From the NCBI GenBank assembly GCA_031253995.1, contig JAIRVG010000045.1:1-64000 (forward strand): 64,000 bases of DNA, written 5' to 3'. The stretch comes from Paucimonas sp. (GTDB lineage Bacteria > Pseudomonadota > Gammaproteobacteria > Pseudomonadales > Pseudomonadaceae). A program made the translations under genes and the position numbers. Below, one piece after another: positions 51,373 through 60,110 of this stretch. The notes under the pieces are model-generated. The model made no database searches. It had not been told where the DNA came from and was given only the letters and a program-made list of their open reading frames with translations. Every line of letters starts with the position of its first letter. The stretch's first letter is position 1.

Positions 51373-54159
51373 TCAACGCCCCGCGCATTTGCGAAACAGG
51401 TTGAGGAATCCGCCTGGCCTGCGCGGTACCACTGCACGCTGGGGTAACGGCTCGGTAGCGCGCGACTGTCGGGGCGGCGCGCGCCGGGCCGGGGTCGCCG
51501 CTGTGCGTGCCTTTTCGGCGCGACGCTGATGGACCTCGTCGAGACTCAAACCCTCGTCATCCATCTCGAAGAGCACGTTGAGCACCGGGTTGTCCTGGTG
51601 ATCCCGGCGGGCGGCATCCCACAGCCCTTCCGCCTTCAGGTGGTCGATCAGCTTGGCCTTGTCGCGACGAAAACCGCGGACCAGGTCAGCGTAATGCTCG
51701 GGACCGGTCACACCCTCCAGACGTGCCTGGCTGGCGAAGCCGGCGGACTCGGCAATCGGCACATAGCTCAGGTTGCCGGCGCCGGGCGCCAGCTCTTTGA
51801 GCAGGGCGTTCACCTCGTCGACCGCCGCCGGCGGCTTGTAGTGCCCCGAGTGGTTGCTGAAGCGGATCTGCCCGTTGCTGCCGCGCTGGATCAGGCCGGC
51901 GAACAGCGGCAGGCCCATGCCGGGCTGGATGCCCATGTGCTGGTGCTCGGTGTTGGTGAAGAGGCGCAGGGCGTCATGGCTGTCGCGGAACATGGCCACC
52001 GCGCTGCCTTCATCGGACAGCGACCAGACCGGCGTTTCGCCTTGCAGCGGGTCCATGCCCCTGGTGTAGACCGAGCGCGACGGCACGAACCCCTGGCCGC
52101 CGGCGTCCCACAGCAGTTCCTCGTACCAGCCGCTGTCGATCGAAAGGCTGGTCGGATCGAGCACATCCACCAGCAGGATATCCACCGGGATCTTCACCGT
52201 GCCCTGCTGATCGCCGAAGCCGAGGGGGTTGTTGGCAACCATCCGGTAGCGGTTGAGTCCATCGGCGCTGCCAGCCGGGTCGGGGTTGATCCAGCGTTGC
52301 AACCACGGCGCGTAGTAGCGCAGGCCGTAGTAGTAGAGACCGCTGGCATCCAGTTCCTTGCCCGCATAGCGGCGCCACTTGCAGCGCGCCTCGCTGCTGC
52401 TGGCCGCGGCCCACCAGGCGGTGCCGCCAAAGGGATAGTGGATTTCCTGGCTGAGCAGCACGGCGTGCGCGTCGACTTCCAGGCTGTGTGAGCCCAGGTG
52501 ATCGCGCAGCGAATAGCGCTGCTGGTCGTTGTCGATCCGGTCCGGCAGGCCCTGTTCCCAGTGCAGCACCTGCGCCACCCCGCAGAGCATCACCTGCAGG
52601 CGTTCACCGCTGGCCTCGTCGTCGCGTAGTTCCAGGCCGGGCAGGTAGCGCACCTCGGCGTGCAGGCTGCGTGCGGCGGCCAGGCGCTGCTGCACCTTGC
52701 GCAGACGCTGGCCGGCACTGTCGTAGACATAGCGCTCCTGATCGTCTGCCGCGAGCTGGCGAACCACCAGGCTGACGCGTTCGAGCTGCTGGCGCAGGTT
52801 CCAGTGCAGTTCCTGGCCGGGGAGCAGCCTGAGCAGGTTGCCCGCGCTATCGAACGCGCTGTCGACGTCATCGCGCCGGGTGTCCAGCGGCAAGGCGCGA
52901 TTGCTCCCGGGGGCGACCTGCATCTCGCGGGTGTAGCCGTGGCTGCCGACATGGCGCAGGAGCAGCAGGTTGCCCGCGGCATCGTAGTCGTAATGCTGGC
53001 GGTAGTTGCTCTGCCGCGCCGGGTCGACGGGCAGCGGCTGCAGCGGCGGCAGGCCCGGGCCGGGGCTGGCGTCGAGCAGTTCATGGCCGCTGGCTTCGAC
53101 CAGTTGGTAGAGGCTGTCGTAGCGGTAGGTGCAGCGCGGTTCGATGCGCTGGTTGGCGAAGTGGCGGACGGGCATGGCCTGGTCGACCAGCTCGACCAGG
53201 TTGCCGCAGGGGTCGTGCTGGTAGTGCAGGTCTTGCAGCACCGGCTGCCCGGGAACGCCGTGCTGAAGGCTCTGCAAACGGCCATTGGCCGGGTCGCGGG
53301 TGTAGCGGCTGAGCACGCCATTGCCGGCGGTCTGCTGCTCGACCTGCCCCCAGGCGTCGTAGACGACATGGCTGAGCAGTTGCGTGGGCGTGCTGCTTCC
53401 GGCCAGGCGCAGGGCTATCGGCCCGGGTCGGGCGCCGAGGGTGTGGCTGAAGAGTGTCTGGTTGCCCCGCGCATCGGTGCGCGAGATCAACTGGCCGGTC
53501 GCGTCGTGCTGCTCGGCGGTGCTGAAGCCTTCGCCGTTTTCCAGCAACGCATCGCGCTCGGCAACTGCAACTGGCCAGTCCACCGGATCGAGTGCCTGGA
53601 GGAAATGCCGGGTCTGCCGGCTGAGCGCACCGCCCAGCGAGTAGCCGTGCAGATGCAGGGTGCCGCCGGGGTCGTCGTGACGCAGCAGGCGGCCACACTG
53701 GTTGCGGGCAGCGAACTCGGGATCGGCACCGGCATAGGCGAAGCGCTCGCTGATGTGTTCGCTGCCTTGGGCTGCGGTTTCACCTGTTTCCAGGGGGCGC
53801 AGCAGGTCGTCATGGCGCAGGTGCCGGCGGGTGCCGCGGCTGTCCCAGGTCAGCACGGGCAGGCCGGTTTCTGCCGGCAGTCGCAGGTTCCAGCCGGCAT
53901 CCACGCTGTCGCTGAACAGCACCTGGCCCGACAGGCCATGCACCTGCCGCAGGTTGGCTGTGCTGCCCTGGGCCCACAGGCGCGGGTCCCAACTGGCCTG
54001 GTGGTGACCGGCGGCAGTGTGCTGATGGCGTTCGATGCGCGCTTGCGGCATCTGCTCGCTGCTCGCCCGGCAGTAACCGACCGTGCGCAGCGGCAGGCCG
54101 CGAGGCTCGACCACGGCGAGGGTCGGCGTGTGGGTGTGGGGGGACGCGGTAGTGTGCAA
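51373..54159 (-). CDS. TccC-like Rhs toxin protein with variable C-terminus
   Basis: The 928-residue protein is a TcC-type Rhs/YD-repeat protein. The N-terminus (TPTLAVVEPRGLPLRTVGY, then DPRLWAQG) matches the TccC shell. Many YD repeats follow (YDYDAAGNLL, YRYDSLYQLVEASG). The core ends at YYYGLRYYAPWLQRWINPDPAGSADGLNRYRMVANNP (near residues 615-650), whose aspartates belong to the self-cleavage site of the family. The 275 residues beyond about 654 are the hypervariable effector; they contain NHSGHYKPPAAVDEVNALL and a basic, proline-rich tail, and I cannot assign them. In Tc toxins the shell encapsulates this domain and needs TcA and TcB, which are not in the window. The start is a TTG, 1 base after the upstream gene's stop. 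Confidence 0.85.
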   Translation of the reverse strand: MHTTASPHTHTPTLAVVEPRGLPLRTVGYCRASSEQMPQARIERHQHTAAGHHQASWDPRLWAQGSTANLRQVHGLSGQVLFSDSVDAGWNLRLPAETGLPVLTWDSRGTRRHLRHDDLLRPLETGETAAQGSEHISERFAYAGADPEFAARNQCGRLLRHDDPGGTLHLHGYSLGGALSRQTRHFLQALDPVDWPVAVAERDALLENGEGFSTAEQHDATGQLISRTDARGNQTLFSHTLGARPGPIALRLAGSSTPTQLLSHVVYDAWGQVEQQTAGNGVLSRYTRDPANGRLQSLQHGVPGQPVLQDLHYQHDPCGNLVELVDQAMPVRHFANQRIEPRCTYRYDSLYQLVEASGHELLDASPGPGLPPLQPLPVDPARQSNYRQHYDYDAAGNLLLLRHVGSHGYTREMQVAPGSNRALPLDTRRDDVDSAFDSAGNLLRLLPGQELHWNLRQQLERVSLVVRQLAADDQERYVYDSAGQRLRKVQQRLAAARSLHAEVRYLPGLELRDDEASGERLQVMLCGVAQVLHWEQGLPDRIDNDQQRYSLRDHLGSHSLEVDAHAVLLSQEIHYPFGGTAWWAAASSSEARCKWRRYAGKELDASGLYYYGLRYYAPWLQRWINPDPAGSADGLNRYRMVANNPLGFGDQQGTVKIPVDILLVDVLDPTSLSIDSGWYEELLWDAGGQGFVPSRSVYTRGMDPLQGETPVWSLSDEGSAVAMFRDSHDALRLFTNTEHQHMGIQPGMGLPLFAGLIQRGSNGQIRFSNHSGHYKPPAAVDEVNALLKELAPGAGNLSYVPIAESAGFASQARLEGVTGPEHYADLVRGFRRDKAKLIDHLKAEGLWDAARRDHQDNPVLNVLFEMDDEGLSLDEVHQRRAEKARTAATPARRAPPRQSRATEPLPQRAVVPRRPGGFLNLFRKCAGR

Positions 54160-54160
54160 G

Positions 54161-54508
54161 TCAGTACAACCGCTTCAGCGCCCGGTCGATCTCCTGGCAA
54201 CGGGTAACGTGCAGGGTCGTCGGCAGGTGGTTGCTCGGCAGCAGCACCTGCGCCGGGGCGTCGATCTGCCAGTCCTGCAACAGGCGCTTGAGGGCCTTGG
54301 CGTCGCTTGGGGCCCGGTAATCGTCGAGGTCGAGTTCATAGAAAACGAACTGCGGCAGCATGGCTGCCAGGTGCTGGACATGGCTGAGCAGGGCCGAGGG
54401 CTGCGGTGCGCTGGAGCAGCCGACGAGCATCAGGCCGGGCTTGCCGCGCTCATCGGTCGTCAGCAGGGTTTCCACGGAATCGACGGTATCGAGGCGCTTT
54501 ACGTCCAT
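54161..54508 (-). CDS. small thioredoxin-fold-like protein before TccC
   Basis: The 115-residue protein starts at ATG 54508 (AGGAAG upstream). It has the rhythm of a thioredoxin fold (GLMLVGCSSAPQPSALLSHV, FVFYELDLDDY, then a helix-strand-strand-helix end) but no CxxC, so a redox role is unlikely. Its stop is separated by one base from the TTG start of the TccC-like gene, so the two are coupled. It may be a chaperone or accessory factor for the toxin; that is inference from position. I do not recognise a named family. Confidence 0.6.
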   Translation of the reverse strand: MDVKRLDTVDSVETLLTTDERGKPGLMLVGCSSAPQPSALLSHVQHLAAMLPQFVFYELDLDDYRAPSDAKALKRLLQDWQIDAPAQVLLPSNHLPTTLHVTRCQEIDRALKRLY

Positions 54509-54586
54509 GGCTTGCTTCCTTTGCAGCAGGCTGTGCATGAACGCTATTCAACACCTGTGCGGTGTTTGTGGAAACTGACAAAAATG

Positions 54587-55051
54587 CTAGTCGGCGAAGC
54601 TGCCCTGCAGGTGTTCGGCACGGAATTCGAGAGTCTGCGGACGGTAGCCGGAACGCAGCGGCGGCAGCGGCAGGCAGTCGCTCCAGTCGGCGCCGGCCTG
54701 GAGTTCGCCGGGGCCGCGGTAGCGTGGCGCGGCGTAGGTGTTCTCGGCCAGGTTGACGCTATCGCCGGGGGCATAGGCGGCGACGCGCCAGCGCAGTTCC
54801 ACCAGCGGCACGTCGTTGCCGTTGTTCATCTTCACCCGCAGCGGCCGGCCGGCGGGGCATTCCTGCGGCACGTAGTCCAGGCGCAGTTCCAGGCGGGCCA
54901 GCTGGCGCGCCTCGCGGTTGTCCAGCCAGACCACCCAGGCCCCGACCATGACCAGCCCGAGCAGCGCCGCCAGCGACACCGGCAGGGCCTTGGCCGGGTA
55001 GCGCAGGAGCAGGACCAGCCAGGTGAGGATGAGCAGGATGCCGATGATCAT
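54587..55051 (-). CDS. hypothetical membrane-anchored protein
   Basis: The 154-residue protein has two N-terminal membrane segments (residues 2-19 and 24-44). A soluble beta-rich domain follows (LELRLDYVPQECPAGRPLRVKMNNGNDVPLVELRWRVAAYAPG ... DWSDCLPLPPLRSGYRP) with two cysteines (QECPAG and SDCLPL) that could form a disulphide in the periplasm. The function is unknown. It lies downstream of the alginate operon across a long perfect hairpin, in the same direction. Confidence 0.7.
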   Translation of the reverse strand: MIIGILLILTWLVLLLRYPAKALPVSLAALLGLVMVGAWVVWLDNREARQLARLELRLDYVPQECPAGRPLRVKMNNGNDVPLVELRWRVAAYAPGDSVNLAENTYAAPRYRGPGELQAGADWSDCLPLPPLRSGYRPQTLEFRAEHLQGSFAD

Positions 55052-55060
55052 GGGGATGTC

Positions 55061-55115
55061 CGGAAATGACAGATCCCCTGATCCTAGCGGGAGGTCAGGG
55101 GATCTGTCATTTCCG
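55061..55115. terminator. 21-bp perfect hairpin after algA
   Basis: Arms 55061-55081 and 55095-55115 are exact complements over 21 bp, around a 13-nt loop. It lies 8 bp beyond the algA stop and 10 bp before the next gene's start. There is no U-run, so it may be a factor-assisted terminator or an mRNA-stabilising structure rather than a classical intrinsic terminator. Confidence 0.6.
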
Positions 55116-55123
55116 CGGGGCGG

Positions 55124-56575
55124 TTACTGCGCGATGGTCTTGATCGAAACCCCACGCTCGATCGGCGTGGAGCGCCCGTAGATATCCTCGAAGCGCTCGA
55201 TATCGTCCTCGCCCAGGTAGCTGCCCGACTGCACCTCGATGATCTCCAGCGGGATCTTGCCCGGGTTGCGCAGGCGGTGGATCGAGGCGATCGGGATGTA
55301 GGTGGACTGGTTCTCGGTGAGCAGGAAGACGTTCTCGTCACAGGTCACTTCGGCGGTGCCGGACACCACTATCCAGTGCTCGGCGCGGTGGTGGTGCATC
55401 TGCAGCGACAGGCTGGCGCCGGGCTTGACGGTGATGTGCTTGACCTGGAAGCGCCCGCCCATGTCCACCGAGTCATAGGAGCCCCACGGTCGGTACACCT
55501 CGCAGTGGTTCTGGGTCTCGCTGCGGCCCTGGGCGTCGAGGGTGTTGACCAGTTGCTTGACCCCCTGAACCTTGTCCTTGTGGGCGATCATCATGGCGTC
55601 CTTGGTCTCGACCACGACGATGTTCTCAAGGCCGATCACCGAGACCAGCTTGCCGTTGCCGTGGATCATGCAGTTGTGGCTGTCCTGCACCACCACGTCG
55701 CCCTTGGTGACGTTGCCGTTGTCGTCCTTGGGGTGCACGTCCCACAGCGACGACCAGCAACCTACGTCGCTCCAGCCGGCGGACAGCGGCACCACGCAGG
55801 CGCGCTGGGTCTTTTCCATCACCGCGTAGTCGATGGAGTTGTCCGGGCAGCAGGCGAAGGTGGCTTCGTCGATGCTCACGGTGTCGGCGTCTTCCTGGCT
55901 GCGTTCCAGGGTCAGCAGGCAGGTGTCGTAGATGTCCGGGTCGTGCTTCTTCAGCTCTTCGAGGAAGCGGCTGGCGCGGAACAGGAACATGCCGCTGTTC
56001 CAGAAATAGCCGCCGGCCTGGACGAACTCGCGAGCGCGTTTTTCATCGGGTTTCTCGACGAACTGGGCGACCCGGCTGACGCCCTCGGGCAGCAGCGCAT
56101 CCTGGCTGGAACGGATGTAGCCGTAACCGGTTTCCGGCTTGGTGGCGGGGATGCCGAACAGCACCATCTCGCCGCGCTCGGCGGCGATGGTGGCCAGGGC
56201 CAGGGCGCGTTGCAGGGCCTTCTGGTCGTCGATCACGTGGTCGGCCGGCAGCACCAGCATCAGCTCGTCGCGGCCTTCGTTGACCAGCTTCATGGCGCTC
56301 AGGGCCACCGCCGGCGCGGTGTTGCGGCCAAAGGGCTCCATGAGGATCGCCTGGGTCTCCAGGTTCAGGCTGCTCAACTGTTCGTTGACGATGAAGCGGT
56401 GGTCCTTGTTGCACACCACGATGGGGGTGTCCATGCCGTCGAACACCAGGCGCGACAGGGTCTGCTGGAACAGCGTGTGTTCACCGGTGAGGGCGAGGAA
56501 CTGCTTGGGGAATTGCTTGCGCGACAGTGGCCACAGACGGGAACCGTTACCACCGGACAGGATGACTGGAATCAT
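55124..56575 (-). CDS. algA: mannose-1-P guanylyltransferase/mannose-6-P isomerase
   Basis: The 483-residue bifunctional enzyme makes GDP-mannose precursors for alginate. It has an N-terminal nucleotidyltransferase with LSGGNGSRLWPLSRKQFPKQ, and a C-terminal cupin isomerase with QMHHHRAEHWIVVSGTAEV (metal-binding histidines), PWGSYDSVDMGGRFQVK before it, and STYIPIASIHRLRNPG after. It is the last gene of the alginate operon, as in all Pseudomonas; 33 bp separate it from algF. Confidence 0.97.
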   Translation of the reverse strand: MIPVILSGGNGSRLWPLSRKQFPKQFLALTGEHTLFQQTLSRLVFDGMDTPIVVCNKDHRFIVNEQLSSLNLETQAILMEPFGRNTAPAVALSAMKLVNEGRDELMLVLPADHVIDDQKALQRALALATIAAERGEMVLFGIPATKPETGYGYIRSSQDALLPEGVSRVAQFVEKPDEKRAREFVQAGGYFWNSGMFLFRASRFLEELKKHDPDIYDTCLLTLERSQEDADTVSIDEATFACCPDNSIDYAVMEKTQRACVVPLSAGWSDVGCWSSLWDVHPKDDNGNVTKGDVVVQDSHNCMIHGNGKLVSVIGLENIVVVETKDAMMIAHKDKVQGVKQLVNTLDAQGRSETQNHCEVYRPWGSYDSVDMGGRFQVKHITVKPGASLSLQMHHHRAEHWIVVSGTAEVTCDENVFLLTENQSTYIPIASIHRLRNPGKIPLEIIEVQSGSYLGEDDIERFEDIYGRSTPIERGVSIKTIAQ

Positions 56576-56608
56576 GAGTGTTCTCCAAAGAGCTGCAAGT
56601 GAGGTGGA

Positions 56609-57265
56609 TTAACGGGTCGCTACCGGGCGCTTGACCCAGACTGGCGAGAGGTTGCTGCCGGAACCGGTGACGTAGAGCACCGCCGCTTCGCCGCGCTCCA
56701 GGGCGACCGGTTTCACGTCGCTGACTTTCTTGTCGCCTTCGTACAGGGCCAGGCTGACTTTCACCGGGTTGATCTCGCGTTCGCCGCGGCCGCTGGCGGC
56801 CACCGGCTTGACCACTTCGGTCTTGCCGTCGGCGGTCTTCAGGGTCAGGGCCTGGTTGCTGAGGTTCTGCACCCGCACCAGGGATTTCTGCTTGTTGCGG
56901 AATGGCGGTTCTTCCACCAGCTGGGCCTTGCCGTCGGCGTGGTTGACCAGGGTGTAGTAGTGGTCGGCGGCCAGTTTCACCGGCAGGGTCTGGCTGCCCA
57001 CCTTGGCGCTGTAGTCGCCTTGCGGCATGAAGCTGAAGTCGCTGCTGGACTGGGCGCCGACCTGGTTGATCGGGGTGTTGCCGACGCTGGCGGCGACCGG
57101 TGCGCCGGAGGCGTTGTACAGGCGCACGAAGGTCGAGCCCTTCGGCGCGCTCGGGCCGTAGAGCGCGGCGTCGGCGCCGGCCCAGGCCTGCAGGGAGGCG
57201 AGGGTGAGACCGGCGGCCAGGGCGCAGGCTTTGGCGATGCGGTGCTTGGAAGTGTGCAAGGTCAT
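56609..57265 (-). CDS. algF: alginate O-acetylation protein AlgF
   Basis: The 218-residue periplasmic protein is required for acetyl transfer to polymannuronate, with AlgI, AlgJ and AlgX. The ATG at 57265 gives a signal peptide (MTLHTSKHRIAKACALAAGL ... LQAWA) cleaved near residue 30. The mature protein has GADAALYGPSAPKGSTFVRLYN and a C-terminal GSNLSPVWVKRPV. It sits 13 bp after algJ. AlgF has no known catalytic motif and is thought to relay between the inner-membrane and periplasmic steps. Confidence 0.93.
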   Translation of the reverse strand: MTLHTSKHRIAKACALAAGLTLASLQAWAGADAALYGPSAPKGSTFVRLYNASGAPVAASVGNTPINQVGAQSSSDFSFMPQGDYSAKVGSQTLPVKLAADHYYTLVNHADGKAQLVEEPPFRNKQKSLVRVQNLSNQALTLKTADGKTEVVKPVAASGRGEREINPVKVSLALYEGDKKVSDVKPVALERGEAAVLYVTGSGSNLSPVWVKRPVATR

Positions 57266-57278
57266 GTGCGTTTCCTCT

Positions 57279-58436
57279 TCAGTGTTCCGTCCGATGGGAC
57301 GACAGGGCCAGCTCTTGATTGGCATTTCGGGTTTGTTTCAGCTGTGCGATCCAGTGCGGATCGAAGCCGCTGAGATCGTTCTTGATTGGCAGATAACGCT
57401 CGGGGAATTCCCACACCAGCAACTGGGGCGGGTTGTTCTTGAACTCGTCGCTTTGCAGGTACTTGAGCATCGGCAGGATCGGGCCATGGCCGTCCTCGGC
57501 GTAGTTGGCGACATCGCTGTGCAGGGCCTGCTGCAGGGCACCGAGGAAGTTCCAGTTGGGGTTGGCGCTGTAGCTGGTGCCCACCAGGGCCACGGGGATC
57601 TGCTTGTCGCCGAACAGCGCGGCGTCGCCTTCGCCGGCGTCCTGGGCCGGACGGGTGCTGCGCTGTTGCAGCTGGTCCGGGGCCGGCATGAGGTTGCTGA
57701 ACAGCGGGTCCAGGGGCAGGAAGTTGGTCAGGTCGCCCTTGTGCTCGGTCTCGCCGGTCTTCTCGGTGATGAAGGTCTGGGGCTCGCCGCTGAGCAGGGT
57801 TTGCCGGGCCACGGCCTCGGCCAGTTGCTGGGCGGCGACTTCGGCGCCCAGCGGCGTCCAGTGGCTGTCGGTGCGCAGGAACACCTGGCCGCGGGACTTG
57901 GCCGCCTGCAGCGGGCCGAACAGGTCGGGGGCGAAGATGTTGGCCTGGCGGGCCTGGGCGTGGAAGGCGTTGTACAGGTCATCGTGCAGGCTGGCCGGGG
58001 TCTGCTCGCCGATGTACTCGGGATAGACCCGGACCTTGGCCGGGACGATCGCCAGTACCAGTTCCACGCCCTTTTCGCGCAGGGTGTCGCGCACGCCGCG
58101 GAGCAGGGCGAGGTTTTCCGCCTCGCTGGCCTCGGCATGCACGGCGGGCTTGAATTCCTCGTCGCTGAACAGCCACTGGTCACGGCCGAGGACCACGCCG
58201 GGGCGGCCTTCGTTGAACAGCTTGAAGTCCAGCGCCGCCCACAGGTTGGTGCCGATGCGCTTGAGCGGGAACTGCTCGTCGTAGTGGGTCTCGGTGGCCT
58301 TGGCCAGCTTGCCGTCCAGCAGGCTCATCTGCGCCGTGCGCTGGAACCCGGCGAAGCCGCCGAGGGACCACAGGCCCAGCGCCGTGAGCAGGGCGAGGAA
58401 CAGCAGCGAGTAGAAGATGCGAAGTGATCGGGTCAT
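57279..58436 (-). CDS. algJ: alginate O-acetyltransferase AlgJ
   Basis: The 385-residue protein is anchored by an uncleaved N-terminal helix (residues 5-27) and faces the periplasm. It is an SGNH-like acetylesterase/transferase: the Asp-His pair lies in LRTDSHWTPLGAEV and the catalytic serine in VALVGTSYSANPNW. It works with AlgI and AlgF to acetylate mannuronate, protecting the polymer from lyase and epimerase. It lies 11 bp after algI. Confidence 0.93.
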   Translation of the reverse strand: MTRSLRIFYSLLFLALLTALGLWSLGGFAGFQRTAQMSLLDGKLAKATETHYDEQFPLKRIGTNLWAALDFKLFNEGRPGVVLGRDQWLFSDEEFKPAVHAEASEAENLALLRGVRDTLREKGVELVLAIVPAKVRVYPEYIGEQTPASLHDDLYNAFHAQARQANIFAPDLFGPLQAAKSRGQVFLRTDSHWTPLGAEVAAQQLAEAVARQTLLSGEPQTFITEKTGETEHKGDLTNFLPLDPLFSNLMPAPDQLQQRSTRPAQDAGEGDAALFGDKQIPVALVGTSYSANPNWNFLGALQQALHSDVANYAEDGHGPILPMLKYLQSDEFKNNPPQLLVWEFPERYLPIKNDLSGFDPHWIAQLKQTRNANQELALSSHRTEH

Positions 58437-58447
58437 GGTCGGCTCGC

Positions 58448-59905
58448 TCAGAACTGGAAGTAGAGGAAGGGCGAGTAGCTCTGCGCCGAGAGCTTGAGGA
58501 TCGAGGCCACGAACAGCAGCAGCACCAGCGCGCGGGTGGCGTACAGGCTCCAGTCCAGGCCAACGCTGCCGTCGTGGTGCACCACTACCGGGCTGGCCTT
58601 GGCCGTCGGTTTGGCATTGCGGTAGAAGTCGCGCAGGCCGAACCAGGCCAGGGTGACGTAGGCCAGGATCAGGGTGGCGACCTGCAGGCCGGTGAGGCTG
58701 GCACGGTTGAGCTCGGAAAGGTTCCAGTCACCGAGGCTGAACATCGCGGCGTACATGCGTCCGGCCACGTGCAGGTTTTCGGCGCGGAAGATCACCCAGC
58801 CGATCACTACCAGCAGGAAGGTGAAGGCCCACTTGACCGGGTTGAAGCGCTGCGGATTGGTGTCCAGGCCCAGCGCCCGCTCGATGGCCAGCCACATGCC
58901 GTGCCAGGCGCCCCAGAGGATGTAGGTGAAGTTGGCGCCGTGCCACAGGCCGCCCAGGAGCATGGTCAGGAACAGGTTGCGGTAGGTGGCGAAGGTGCCG
59001 CCGCGGTTGCCGCCCAGGGTGATGTACAGGTAGTCGCGCAGCCAGGTCGACAGGCTGATGTGCCAGCGCCGCCAGAACTCGGTGATCGACTGGCTGATGT
59101 AGGGCTGCTTGAAGTTCTCCATGAAGCGGAAGCCCATCATCAGGCCCAGGCCGATGGCCATGTCGCTGTAGCCGGAGAAGTCGAAGTACAGCTGCGCGGT
59201 GTAGGCCAGGGCGCCGAGCCAGGCGTCGCCCGTGGTGGGGTTTTCCAGGGCGAAGCAGTGGTCGGCGACCATCGCCAGGGTGTCGGCGATGAACACCTTC
59301 TTGATGAAGCCCTGCATGAAGCGGGTGCAGCCCTCGGCGAACTTGTCGACGGTGTGGGTGCGGTGGTTGAACTGGTCGGCCAGGTCCTTGAAGCGCAGCA
59401 CCGGGCCGGCGATCAGGTGCGGGAAGATCGCGACGAAGGCGGCGAAGTCGATCAGGTTGCGGGTGGCCGGGGTGTCGCCGCGGTACACGTCGATGATGTA
59501 GCTGATGGACTCGAAGATGTAGAACGAGATGCCGATCGGCAGCAGCACGTGGGTGAGGATGAAGGGTTCGAGACCGAAGGAGGTCATGATCGCGTTGATG
59601 CTGTCGACGCCGAAGTTGGCGTACTTGAAGTAGCCGAGGATGCACAGGTCGACGGCCACGCCCAGCAGCAGCCAGCGCTGGGCCGGCCTGGTGCGCACGC
59701 CGGCGGCGCCGACTTTCAGGCCGATCCAGTAGTTCCACAGGGTGACCCCGGCGAACAGGGCGAGGAAGTCCACCCGCCACCAGGCGTAGAACAGGTAGCT
59801 GGCCAGCAGCAACAGCAGGTTGCGGTAGCGTTGCCCGCTCAGGTAGTACAGGCCGAGGAAGGTCGGCAGGAACAGGAACAGGAACACGTTGGACGAGAAG
59901 ACCAT
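58448..59905 (-). CDS. algI: alginate O-acetylase AlgI (MBOAT)
   Basis: The 485-residue membrane-bound O-acyltransferase has about ten or more membrane segments. It starts MVFSSNVFLFLFLPTFLGLYY. The conserved MBOAT motifs are FWRRWHISLSTWLRDYLYI and GGLWHGANFTYILWGAWHG, the latter with the essential histidines. It passes acetyl groups across the inner membrane to AlgJ/AlgX. It is separated from algL by 205 bp containing a REP pair. Confidence 0.95.
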   Translation of the reverse strand: MVFSSNVFLFLFLPTFLGLYYLSGQRYRNLLLLLASYLFYAWWRVDFLALFAGVTLWNYWIGLKVGAAGVRTRPAQRWLLLGVAVDLCILGYFKYANFGVDSINAIMTSFGLEPFILTHVLLPIGISFYIFESISYIIDVYRGDTPATRNLIDFAAFVAIFPHLIAGPVLRFKDLADQFNHRTHTVDKFAEGCTRFMQGFIKKVFIADTLAMVADHCFALENPTTGDAWLGALAYTAQLYFDFSGYSDMAIGLGLMMGFRFMENFKQPYISQSITEFWRRWHISLSTWLRDYLYITLGGNRGGTFATYRNLFLTMLLGGLWHGANFTYILWGAWHGMWLAIERALGLDTNPQRFNPVKWAFTFLLVVIGWVIFRAENLHVAGRMYAAMFSLGDWNLSELNRASLTGLQVATLILAYVTLAWFGLRDFYRNAKPTAKASPVVVHHDGSVGLDWSLYATRALVLLLFVASILKLSAQSYSPFLYFQF

Positions 59906-60002
59906 CCCGGTTCTCCTTGGTGGTCAGCTACGGGGCAACAGCGCCCCCCAAACCCCCCAGCCATGTGGATGGGGGAAACCGATGAATCAGTGTCGCTGCG
60001 GT

Positions 60003-60097
60003 CCCTGTGGGAGCTGGCTTGCCAGCGATGAGGCCAGCAGGTCCAGCGGTGGTCTCAGGTCTGGCCCTATCGCTGGCAAGCCAGCTCCCACAGGGGC
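60003..60097. repeat. REP pair inside alginate operon
   Basis: Two inverted REPs (60003-60035 and 60062-60097) lie in the 205-bp gap between algL and algI, both transcribed leftward. The pair can fold into a long hairpin in the operon mRNA, dividing algG-X-L from algI-J-F-A. I see no new promoter downstream of it. Confidence 0.85.
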
Positions 60098-60110
60098 CGT
60101 GCGAAGCCGG

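Noticed and set aside
58424..60031. Plus-strand 535-codon frame over algI, and similar long frames over algA, algL and algX
   Set aside because: These are antisense shadows of strongly conserved alginate genes.
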